From: an uncultured Collinsella sp.
GTDB taxonomy: Bacteria > Actinomycetota > Coriobacteriia > Coriobacteriales > Coriobacteriaceae
Direction: 5' to 3'
Assembly (NCBI GenBank): GCA_900552755.1
Contig: USAY01000084.1
Coordinates: 1-8,400, forward strand
Length of the DNA stretch: 8,400 nucleotides
The translations under genes and the position numbers were made by a program. The notes below the pieces were generated by a model. It saw only the letters and a program-made list of their open reading frames with translations, did not search any database and was not told the DNA's origin. Shown piece by piece: positions 1 through 6,002 of this stretch (positions within the stretch are counted from its first letter, which is position 1; every line of letters starts with the position of its first letter).

Positions 1-899
1 TTATCGCCCGAGCACGACACCAGATCGAGCCCTGCCGAAACCGAAGCCGGCGTGGTTTCTTCGCCGCCGCGCACCAAGATGTCGTCGGGCAACAGCGCGC
101 CCGAACCCTGGTCCTCGTAGAACAGCAGACCATGCTTGTGGGCCAGGGCGGCAAGCTCCCGAGAGCCCACTTCCTCGTGAAAGCCCTCGATGCGATAGTT
201 GGAAGGATGGACCTTGAGGATCATCGCCGTATCGGGCGTGATGGCTTGCTCATAATCAGCCAGGTGCGTGCGGTTGGTGGCGCCGACCTCGACGAGTTTG
301 GCGCCCGAAGCCGCCATGACATCGGGGATGCGGAAGCTGCCGCCGATCTCGACAAGCTCGCCGCGGCTGACGATGACCTCCTTGCCTGCGGCATGGGTCG
401 CCAGCACCAGCAGCACAGCGGCGGCGTTGTTGTTAACGACCAGCGCGTCCTCGGCACCGGTAAGCGAGCGGATGAGCTGCGCGGCGTGCTCCTTGCGCGA
501 CCCGCGCGAGCAGGTGTCCACGCTGTACTCGAGCGTGCTGTAGCCACGCGCGACCTCGGCCACGGCCTTTGCCGCCGACTCCGCGAGCGGGGCGCGACCC
601 AAGTTGGTATGGATGACCACACCCGTGGCGTTGACGGTAGGGCGCAGGCTCGGCAGTGCGGATCGATGCGCACGCCACTCGATGGCCGAGGCCAGGTCGC
701 GCTTGGAACGCGGGGCGGCACCGGCACGAATCGCGGCGCGCTCCTCGTCGAGCTCGGCCGTGACGGCGGCATGCACCACCGCGTCGCAGGTCTCCCCCGC
801 CGCCTTCACAACCGGCCACTCTGCGAGCAGCTCGTTGACGGAAGGAATAGCGCGAAGGCGGGCGCGTACCTCATCGGACATGTTCTGGCTATCGCTCAT
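1..899 (-). CDS. selA: L-seryl-tRNA(Sec) selenium transferase, N-terminal 299 residues (partial)
   Basis: SelA is a cytoplasmic PLP enzyme that converts Ser-tRNA(Sec) to Sec-tRNA(Sec) with selenophosphate. The 299 complete codons match the bacterial family throughout. The SelA N-terminal domain (about 12-85) is followed by NATGVVIHTNLGRAPLAES (90-108), NNNAAAVLL (156-164), SRGELVEIGGSFRIPDVM (178-195), a GATNRTH motif (206-212) and LVSCSGD ending at 299. In E. coli SelA the PLP lysine (Lys295) directly follows SGD. The next codon here begins AA at the window edge, so Lys300 is expected. Full-length SelA is about 460 residues, so roughly 160 are missing. The ATG at 899 is chosen because AAAGG lies 6 nt upstream. 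A second ATG at 881 (residue 7) is possible but has no better site. Function is near certain by family. That it serves a selenocysteine formate dehydrogenase of this locus is inference. Confidence 0.96.
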   Translation of the reverse strand, partial: MSDSQNMSDEVRARLRAIPSVNELLAEWPVVKAAGETCDAVVHAAVTAELDEERAAIRAGAAPRSKRDLASAIEWRAHRSALPSLRPTVNATGVVIHTNLGRAPLAESAAKAVAEVARGYSTLEYSVDTCSRGSRKEHAAQLIRSLTGAEDALVVNNNAAAVLLVLATHAAGKEVIVSRGELVEIGGSFRIPDVMAASGAKLVEVGATNRTHLADYEQAITPDTAMILKVHPSNYRIEGFHEEVGSRELAALAHKHGLLFYEDQGSGALLPDDILVRGGEETTPASVSAGLDLVSCSGD

Positions 900-931
900 G
901 TGCGACCTTTCAAAACCAAAGGTGAATCAAT

Positions 932-941
932 CGTTCGAACG
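932..941. repeat. 10-bp perfect palindrome CGTTCGAACG upstream of selA
   Basis: CGTTCGAACG equals its own reverse complement. It lies 8 nt from the larger dyad at 950-970 and at the predicted transcription start of the possible selA promoter. A perfect 10-mer palindrome can arise by chance, but its position beside a second dyad in a 76-nt gap makes a regulator-binding site conceivable. Confidence 0.4.
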
Positions 942-945
942 TCAA

Positions 946-975
946 ACTATCAGCCAATTCGATCGGCTGAGTCAA
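946..975 (-). promoter_or_regulatory. Possible sigma70-type promoter for selA
   Basis: On the minus strand TTGACT (975-970, 5 of 6 to the -35 consensus) is separated by 18 nt from GATAGT (951-946, 4 of 6 to the -10 consensus). Transcription would start near 939, about 40 nt before the selA ATG. The -35 begins next to the TGA stop of the upstream oxidoreductase gene. The 18-nt spacer and weak -10 make this tentative. selA could also be read through from upstream. Confidence 0.3.
950..970 (-). repeat. Inverted repeat between oxidoreductase gene and selA
   Basis: Eight-bp arms TCAGCCGA and TTGGCTGA surround a 5-nt TCGAA centre. The arms pair with one G-T wobble. As RNA this is a modest hairpin with no following U-run, so it is a poor terminator. 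As DNA it covers the spacer of the possible selA promoter and touches both hexamers, which would suit an operator. Function unknown. Confidence 0.45.
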
Positions 976-3093
976 TCAATCGCTATTATCCTCGCGTGCC
1001 GCGATCTTTTCCACGCGAACGGCGTTTTCCTGGGTGAGCGCAGCGCCCGTCAACGGGTCCCAACGCAACGGCGTATGGTCGAGCGGACCCACGCCCAAGG
1101 CTTGAGCGCCACCGACATCGGCGCCAAACGAACGCCCGCCGGGAGCGGCCGAGGTGAAGATGCACGCCGGATGCAGATACGGCGTCGTCTCCACGCGCAC
1201 GCGATCGCGGCCCATATCGCTCACGAGTTCGACGACCTCGCCGTCGGCGATGCCCATGTGCGCAGCAGCATCGGCATTCATCTGCACGGCATCCAGATCC
1301 GAGCCCGCCTCGGCGGCACCCGCCGCAGCAAGTCTGCGCGAAGTGTGCGACTCAAAGGGTCGGTTGCCGCTAATGAGGCGAAACATCCCCGGCCCTGGCT
1401 CCACCATCGGGGCAATCCAGCCGGGCACACGACCCAGGCCGGCGCGCTCCCATACATCGCTTACCAGCGCAATCTTGCCGCCGTCGAGCGGAATCACAGG
1501 CTCGCCCGTACGCGGCGGCAGTTGCACGCCCGTGTCAGCCCAACCGCGCTCCTTGAGCGCAGTGAGGTCGATCCCAAACGGAGCCACCTGGGCAGCCGCC
1601 AGATCGTCAGACGTAAACTGGAAGTACTCGCCCACGCCGCAGGCCGCAGCCAACCCGGCAAAGATCTCCCGACCGGGACGCGTGTCGCCATGCAACACGG
1701 GCAGCACGGCGTTGCGGTAGAACACGCGCGCGTCGTTGCGGCCCACGACCGTTCCCACACCGCGGTCGGCCTCCAGATACGTCACGTCGGGCAGCACGAA
1801 ATCAGAAGCACGCGCCGTCTCGGACCAGCGAATATCAATCGTCACGAGCAAGTCGAGCTGCTGCAAAATACTCAACCAAGCCTGTGCATTGCCATAGCCC
1901 GCACCGGGGTTACTGGCATAGACGATGAGCCCACGCAAATCGCCGGCAAGAATCGACTGGCCGATGGTCATGCACAGGCCGCGCACCGGATCGACCAGTG
2001 GATAGCGCTCGGACCCCAGCTTGGGTCCGCGAGGCACCGGCGGCGTCGCAAAGCGTGCGGGATCGAGGTCGCCCAACACAAGCGGCGTGGGCGGATTGAG
2101 GGCGCCGCCCGCGTGTCCGATGCAGCCCAGCAGCACATCGACCAAGCAGATAGCGCGCGCGGTCTGGGTGCTATTGGCATACGCGATACCGATGCCACCA
2201 TGAAAACCCGCATCCACCACAGCGGCAGGCGCGGCGGCAGCGAGATCGCGCGCCGTGGCGACAATCTCTGCGGCCGGCACGTCGCACATCGACTCGGCCC
2301 ACTCGGGCGTCCAAGCACGGGCCGCCTGCACCAGCTCGTCAAAACCCGTGGTATAGCGGGCAACGAACTCGTGGTCGTACAGGCCCTCGGCAATGAGCAC
2401 GTGGACAATACCCAACAGCAGCGCCAAGTCGCAGCCCGGACGCACGCGGAGCCAGCGATCGGCAAGCGCGGCCGAACCGCTGCGCCGGGGGTCAACCACG
2501 ATGATCTTCGCCCCGCGCCGGCGCGCATCGTTGAGCGCATCGACGGCCCCCATCGTCGATGAATCGACGATGGAACGCCCCAGGTACATGATGCAGTCGG
2601 TATGCGCCAGGTCGGAGGCGGGGCTGTAGCCCAGGCTGTGCTCCCATCCGGTGAGACGACTTACCTCGCAGGCACCATCGGCACCGTACACGTTGGGCGA
2701 ACCCAGCGCATGCATAAAGCGATAGGCCCAGTAGCGGTCGAACGAGGGAACGCCGAGCGTCATGCCCAGTGCACGAGGCCCGCACTCGTCAACAATCCCC
2801 AAAAGACGCTCGGCAATCTGCGCGAACGCCTCGTCCCAGGTAATCGCATCGAACCCCGAGCCATCCCGGCGGCGTCGCATGGGGTGCACAATGCGGTCAC
2901 GCTCGTCAAACGGCATTGCCAGACGATGCCGTCCGCGGGCGCACAGGGCACGCGCCGCGCACGGATGCCCCGGCACCGGCAACTCGGCCACCACACGTCC
3001 ATCCTCAACATGGGCCGCAAAGGCGCAATCGGCATAGCATCCCCCGCATGTCGTCACCACGGAGCGACCGTCATGCATAGTTCTCGATGCCAT
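976..3093 (-). CDS. Molybdopterin (bis-PGD) oxidoreductase, DMSO reductase superfamily, substrate unknown
   Basis: A 705-residue catalytic subunit. Seen: an N-terminal [4Fe-4S] motif C16-x2-C19-x3-C23 with C51-A-R-G as the fourth ligand (C45 is extra), the HPMRR and ITWDEAF motifs (70-90) usual after this cluster, the large bis-PGD domain, and a C-terminal dinucleotide-binding domain from about residue 575, including MNADAAAHMGIADGEVVEL. The likely metal ligand is C142 in GACEVSR. A Cys-x-x-Ser-Arg pattern is more like thiosulfate/polysulfide reductase catalytic subunits than formate dehydrogenases, whose Sec or Cys is followed by His. No Tat or other signal peptide is visible, so it is probably cytoplasmic. 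No electron-transfer or membrane-anchor gene sits beside it. The ATG at 3093 is preceded by GGAAGGA. It ends in TGA 76 nt before selA. It may work with the hydrogenase or be an independent reductase. The superfamily is sure, the reaction is not. Confidence 0.9.
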   Translation of the reverse strand: MASRTMHDGRSVVTTCGGCYADCAFAAHVEDGRVVAELPVPGHPCAARALCARGRHRLAMPFDERDRIVHPMRRRRDGSGFDAITWDEAFAQIAERLLGIVDECGPRALGMTLGVPSFDRYWAYRFMHALGSPNVYGADGACEVSRLTGWEHSLGYSPASDLAHTDCIMYLGRSIVDSSTMGAVDALNDARRRGAKIIVVDPRRSGSAALADRWLRVRPGCDLALLLGIVHVLIAEGLYDHEFVARYTTGFDELVQAARAWTPEWAESMCDVPAAEIVATARDLAAAAPAAVVDAGFHGGIGIAYANSTQTARAICLVDVLLGCIGHAGGALNPPTPLVLGDLDPARFATPPVPRGPKLGSERYPLVDPVRGLCMTIGQSILAGDLRGLIVYASNPGAGYGNAQAWLSILQQLDLLVTIDIRWSETARASDFVLPDVTYLEADRGVGTVVGRNDARVFYRNAVLPVLHGDTRPGREIFAGLAAACGVGEYFQFTSDDLAAAQVAPFGIDLTALKERGWADTGVQLPPRTGEPVIPLDGGKIALVSDVWERAGLGRVPGWIAPMVEPGPGMFRLISGNRPFESHTSRRLAAAGAAEAGSDLDAVQMNADAAAHMGIADGEVVELVSDMGRDRVRVETTPYLHPACIFTSAAPGGRSFGADVGGAQALGVGPLDHTPLRWDPLTGAALTQENAVRVEKIAAREDNSD

Positions 3094-3170
3094 CTCGATT
3101 ATTCCTTCCAGCTCAGGGGTTCAGGCCCCACCGCACCACAGCTCTGCCGCCAGCTGCCGCGACGCAAAGC

Positions 3171-3190
3171 CCGCAGCATCTACCGCAGCA
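3171..3190 (-). repeat. Direct repeat TGCTGCGG x2 in the molybdoenzyme leader
   Basis: Two identical 8-mers are separated by TAGA, giving a 12-bp period on the minus strand about 80-100 nt before the molybdoenzyme start. Tandem half-sites can bind a regulator, but in GC-rich DNA this could be chance. Confidence 0.35.
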
Positions 3191-3201
3191 AGACATGAAG
3201 A

Positions 3202-3233
3202 GCCTCCCAAAAGGCAAACGCCCCTCGGGAGGC
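3202..3233 (-). terminator. Terminator-like hairpin after the transporter gene
   Basis: As minus-strand RNA, GCCUCCC pairs with GGGAGGC. Inside, AGGGGC pairs with GCCUUU using two G-U wobbles, closing on a GUUU tetraloop. With a further G-U joining the two helices, this gives an almost continuous 14-bp stem. The wobbles become A-C mismatches on the other strand, so the structure is specific to minus-strand transcription. It starts about 20 nt after the transporter stop. The downstream stretch (UCUUCAUGUC) is only mildly U-rich, so termination may be partial, letting some transcripts reach the molybdoenzyme gene. Confidence 0.6.
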
Positions 3234-3253
3234 CCGTACGTCATTCCGGCTTA

Positions 3254-4093
3254 TTACGCCTCGGACTTCTTGGCGTAGACAAACCAGTAGCCGAGCGCGA
3301 CCAGAACCGCGCCGCCCACGATGTTGCCCAGCGTGGCGGCGGACAGGTTAAACGCAATGCCCGCAGCGTTGAGCGCATCGGCGCCGGCGACGTCGGCACC
3401 GTAACCGCATGCATGCATCACGGCGCCCATAGGCAAAAAGTACATGTTGGCAACGCAGTGCTCAAAACCGCAGGCCACAAAGGCGGCGATGGGCAGCAGA
3501 ATGCCCACAACCTTATCTACCACGGTCTTGCCGGCGGTACCGATCCACACGGCCAGGCACACAAAGATGTTGCACAGGATGCCGCGGAAGAAGATCGTCA
3601 CCCAGTCGATCGTCACCTTGCCGGCGGCGACACTCACCATGGAATTGGCGACCGCCTCGCCGTTGAGCTTGTAAATGCCGGCCATGTACACCAAAAAGAC
3701 GATGAACAGGGCACCGACAAAGTTACCGACCCATACGACGACCCAAGCCTTGAGCATCTGAGCCAGGGTGATCTTTTTGCTCTTGAGCGCGCAGACCATA
3801 AGAGAATTGCCGGTAAACAGCTCGGCGCCGCACACCAGCACGAGCACCAGGCCCAGGCAAAAGCACAGGCCGCCCACAACGCGCTGGGCGCCCCAGCCCA
3901 GCTTGCTATCGCTCAAGAACACGGTAAAGAACAGGCCGCCGAAGGCAATAAACGCACCGGCGAACATTGCCAACAGAAAGGCCTTTGCGACCGGCAGGTT
4001 GGCCTTGGTCACGCCGGCGGCCTCGGTCTTGGCCTCGATCGCGGCGGGTGCCAGGCAATCGGGAGCGGGATATTCTGCCTTGGAATCTGCCAT
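3254..4093 (-). CDS. focA: Formate/nitrite transporter family channel (FocA-type)
   Basis: A 279-residue inner-membrane protein with about six hydrophobic helices, the usual length for this pentameric family (E. coli FocA is 285). Signature stretches are CGAELFTGN (88-96), containing the pore-slit threonine T94, RGILCNIFVCLAVW (170-183) with N175, and CGFEHCVANMYFLP (208-221) with the central-pore histidine H212 (FocA His209). It should carry formate or a related small monovalent anion, coupling uptake or export to the hydrogenlyase. The family also includes nitrite and hydrosulfide channels, and only gene context favours formate. I chose the ATG at 4093. The frame also opens at a TTG at 4126, but that lies inside an inverted repeat without a good ribosome site. 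Purine-rich AGGAAAGAAGTGA precedes 4093. The gap to hycI is 39 nt, so it probably belongs to the same operon. Confidence 0.93.
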   Translation of the reverse strand: MADSKAEYPAPDCLAPAAIEAKTEAAGVTKANLPVAKAFLLAMFAGAFIAFGGLFFTVFLSDSKLGWGAQRVVGGLCFCLGLVLVLVCGAELFTGNSLMVCALKSKKITLAQMLKAWVVVWVGNFVGALFIVFLVYMAGIYKLNGEAVANSMVSVAAGKVTIDWVTIFFRGILCNIFVCLAVWIGTAGKTVVDKVVGILLPIAAFVACGFEHCVANMYFLPMGAVMHACGYGADVAGADALNAAGIAFNLSAATLGNIVGGAVLVALGYWFVYAKKSEA

Positions 4094-4119
4094 GTCAATC
4101 ACTTCTTTCCTAATCAGCA

Positions 4120-4148
4120 GGGACAAGCGCTCCTATTGCTCTTGTCCC
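4120..4148 (-). repeat. Inverted repeat at the hycI-transporter junction
   Basis: Perfect 8-bp arms GGGACAAG (4148-4141) and CTTGTCCC (4127-4120) flank a 13-nt loop that can add two more pairs. The upstream arm is within the last codons of hycI and the loop holds its TAG stop. No U-run follows; instead the purine-rich ribosome site of the transporter begins a few bases later. It is therefore more likely an mRNA processing, stability or attenuation element than a full terminator. Confidence 0.55.
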
Positions 4149-4636
4149 AAGCGGACAAAGTGGGAAAAGTCGTTGGCGGCCACGGCGTCGTACACGGCGT
4201 CGACGGCGTCAAAGACCTCCGGGGACATAGGGTTGTAAAACTCCGTATCGCCCGGCTGAATCCCTATGAAGACGATATCTTCGCACGATTGCTCGATTTC
4301 CTCGATCAGAATCGACAAAGGGAGCGAATGCGTGGTGAACATCGACTTGCGGGCCACATCGCGCTTATCGAGCAGGCGGATAGACCCGACGGGCAGCGCC
4401 ATGTCGGCGGCATCGACCAAAACCAAACGCGGCGGACGTTCACGCTTAACCTCGATGATGTCGTCCTCGGGCGTTTGCCCGCCGTCGATGGTGTACCAAC
4501 CGGCGATGGGCGTGTCCTCCATCTTTTTGGAGAGCACGGGGCCGGCGGCATCGTCGGCACGCAGCACGCTTCCCGCCGTGAGCACGATACCCGCAAACGG
4601 GGCGCCGTTCACACGTCCATCCACAACGCGATCCAT
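4133..4636 (-). CDS. hycI: [NiFe]-hydrogenase maturation endopeptidase HycI
   Basis: This 167-residue cytoplasmic protease removes the C-terminal tail of the HycE-type large subunit once nickel is inserted. It aligns end to end with E. coli HycI (156 residues): AGSVLRADDAAGP (21-33), IDGGQTPEDDI (50-60), RPPRLVLVDAADM (67-79), FTTHS (100-104) and IGIQPGDTEFYNPM (124-137). The three nickel-sensing ligands known in E. coli (Asp16, Asp62, His90) correspond to D29, D75 and H103. Two usually conserved positions differ: the Asn of the early GN motif is Ser (S23), and DDG is DDA. Its ATG shares a base with the hycH stop (TAATG), with GGAAGG 8 nt upstream. The frame stays open upstream to 4855, but that part overlaps hycH and is not coding. 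Its substrate tail is visible in the HycE gene of this window. Confidence 0.95.
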   Translation of the reverse strand: MDRVVDGRVNGAPFAGIVLTAGSVLRADDAAGPVLSKKMEDTPIAGWYTIDGGQTPEDDIIEVKRERPPRLVLVDAADMALPVGSIRLLDKRDVARKSMFTTHSLPLSILIEEIEQSCEDIVFIGIQPGDTEFYNPMSPEVFDAVDAVYDAVAANDFSHFVRLGQEQ

Positions 4637-5217
4637 TACTGCAACCTTCCCGTCAGATACACGCCCGAAACATCGCGCACGCGCTCCACCAAATCGCGGA
4701 ACTTCATTAAGAACGCGACCTGCTGGGCATGCAGGCCAAAGTCGTCGTCGAACACCGAGATGCCGGCCTTGGCCGACCCGCGAAAACCGCGCTCGTCGAG
4801 CAGCGCATCGCAGGCCTCGAGCAGCGACGGCACCGCCGCCTTGTCGAGCTGGCACTCACCAAAGGAGCGGATGGCCTCGAACTTGGTCTTGGCCTCCCCC
4901 TCCGGCAGCGCGTCGACGAGCGAATAGAACACATCCACCGGCACCGACAGACGCGGCTCAAAGCAGTCGAGCACGCCGGTGTGGTGGCCCACGGCGAGCG
5001 TGTAGTACAGCACGTCGCAGGCCTCCTGGGGAACGTCTTCCTCGGTCTCCACAAACTTACGCGTGAGCTCGTAGAAGACCACCTGGTCGGGCGCATGGCC
5101 CAGGCAGGGGTCGGCGACGCCCTCGGCGGCCTCGTCGCTTGCGCGCGAGGCATCGCCAAAAGAACCGCCGAGCATGCCGGGACCCGCAAAGTAACCAGAG
5201 CGGTCCGTGAGCTCCAT
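4636..5217 (-). CDS. hycH: Formate hydrogenlyase assembly protein HycH
   Basis: HycH and its paralogue HyfJ are cytoplasmic factors for maturation of the group 4 hydrogenase large subunit; the biochemical role is not well defined. The core match to E. coli HycH starts near residue 45, with QVVFYELTRKFVETEEDVP and then VLYYTLAVGHHTGVLDCFE (about 69-87), and ends with a segment like the HycH C-terminus (GVYLTGRL). At 193 residues it is clearly longer than E. coli HycH (136). There is an N-terminal extension of about 44 residues, Gly- and acid-rich, plus extra sequence around residues 140-165. The start at 5217 abuts the hycG stop (TAG then ATG) and has a perfect GGAGGT 6 nt upstream, so the extension is probably real. 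An internal ATG at 5175 is a weaker alternative. Confidence 0.9.
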   Translation of the reverse strand: MELTDRSGYFAGPGMLGGSFGDASRASDEAAEGVADPCLGHAPDQVVFYELTRKFVETEEDVPQEACDVLYYTLAVGHHTGVLDCFEPRLSVPVDVFYSLVDALPEGEAKTKFEAIRSFGECQLDKAAVPSLLEACDALLDERGFRGSAKAGISVFDDDFGLHAQQVAFLMKFRDLVERVRDVSGVYLTGRLQ

Positions 5218-6000
5218 CTAGCGACCTCCGGCCAGCACCAGATCCTGCAGCGCCGAGTACACCTCGACGCGGCGCGGATCGTCCTGCTTGTCGATGAGCA
5301 GCGCCATGGCACCGCGGATATCGCCCTTGGGCGCGCCCTCGAGCGTATCCATAAACTCGTTGGCCAGATCGCGGCCGTAACGGTAGCCGCTCATGGCGCG
5401 AGCCTCGCGCTCGATGGCAACGCGCAGCTTGTACGGCACGCCGGGGTGCAGGATATCGGCCTGCTCGCCGGCGGCCTCCACCGTGGTCTCGGCATGGAGC
5501 TTTTGGTCCAGCAGACCGAGCGCCATGGCAAAGCCGTAGACGGTCTGCGCAGGGCTGGGCGGGCAGCCGGGAATGTAGACGTCGACCGGCAGAATCTTAT
5601 CCGTGCCGCCCCAGACGCAGTAGTTGTCGTAGAAGATGCCGCCGGTGCAGCCGCACGCGCCATAGGACACCACGATCTTGGGATCGGGTGCGGCCTCAAA
5701 CGCGCGCAGGGCCGGCATGCGCATGGCACGCGTCACGGCGCCGGTGTACAGCAGCACATCGGCGTGACGGGGCGAGGGCACGACCTTGATGCCAAAGCGC
5801 TCGACGTCAAAGACGGGCGTGATGGAACCGAAGATCTCGATCTCGCAGCCGTTGCAGCCGCCGCAGTCGACACGGTAGACGTACACCGAGCGCTTGATCT
5901 TCTTAAGAAGGGTCGCCTTGGCCTTCTCGATGCTCTCGTCGAGCTCGATCTTGGTCGGGCGGTACTGAAGCCGCTCGGGCAAAAGCGTGGGTTCGGCCAT
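5218..6000 (-). CDS. hycG: Formate hydrogenlyase small subunit HycG (NuoB-like)
   Basis: This 260-residue peripheral subunit holds the [4Fe-4S] cluster next to the [NiFe] site and passes electrons from HycF to HycE on the cytoplasmic face. It is very close to E. coli HycG (255 residues): VDCGGCNGCEIEIFG (44-58), FGIKVVPSPRHADVLLYTGAVTR (as separate blocks across 69-91), SYGACGCTGG (112-121) and VDVYIPGCPPSP (139-150). Likely cluster ligands are C49, C52, C116 and C146; C46 and C118 are additional. There is no signal peptide or twin-arginine motif, as expected for group 4 enzymes and unlike periplasmic uptake hydrogenases. The start at 6000 has AAGGAGG about 8 nt upstream, 2 nt after the hycF stop. 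Residues 11-40 form a charged N-terminal arm. Confidence 0.97.
   Translation of the reverse strand: MAEPTLLPERLQYRPTKIELDESIEKAKATLLKKIKRSVYVYRVDCGGCNGCEIEIFGSITPVFDVERFGIKVVPSPRHADVLLYTGAVTRAMRMPALRAFEAAPDPKIVVSYGACGCTGGIFYDNYCVWGGTDKILPVDVYIPGCPPSPAQTVYGFAMALGLLDQKLHAETTVEAAGEQADILHPGVPYKLRVAIEREARAMSGYRYGRDLANEFMDTLEGAPKGDIRGAMALLIDKQDDPRRVEVYSALQDLVLAGGR
5224..5229 (-). promoter_or_regulatory. Ribosome binding site fixing the hycH start
   Basis: GGAGGT on the minus strand sits 6 nt before the hycH ATG and inside the last codons of hycG. It supports the longer hycH product and translational coupling of the two genes. Confidence 0.75.
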
Positions 6001-6002
6001 GG

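Larger units (their letters stand above)
3094..3253 (-). other. 160-nt intergenic region and leader of the molybdoenzyme gene
   Basis: There is no gene here. In transcription order it holds a strong hairpin (3202-3233), a direct repeat TGCTGCGG spaced by 4 nt (3171-3190), a short GGGG/CCCC hairpin with a 6-nt loop (3116-3129), and the ribosome binding site GGAAGGA (3103-3109). I see no convincing -35/-10 pair, so it is unclear whether the molybdoenzyme gene has its own promoter. The structured, GC-rich leader could be regulatory, but I do not recognise a named riboswitch. Confidence 0.55.

Noticed and set aside
976..978. TGA at the end of the molybdoenzyme gene as a possible selenocysteine codon
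   Set aside because: It comes after the complete C-terminal domain, far from the active site, and nothing downstream continues the protein, so it is an ordinary stop.
604..2562. A 652-codon open frame on the plus strand
   Set aside because: It lies antisense to selA and the molybdoenzyme. The translation is Arg/His/Ala-rich without domain motifs, as expected from third-position GC bias on the coding strand.
4637..4855. Upstream extension of hycI to 4855
   Set aside because: It would overlap hycH out of frame. The HycI homology starts just after the ATG at 4636, which has a good ribosome site and a TAATG junction.
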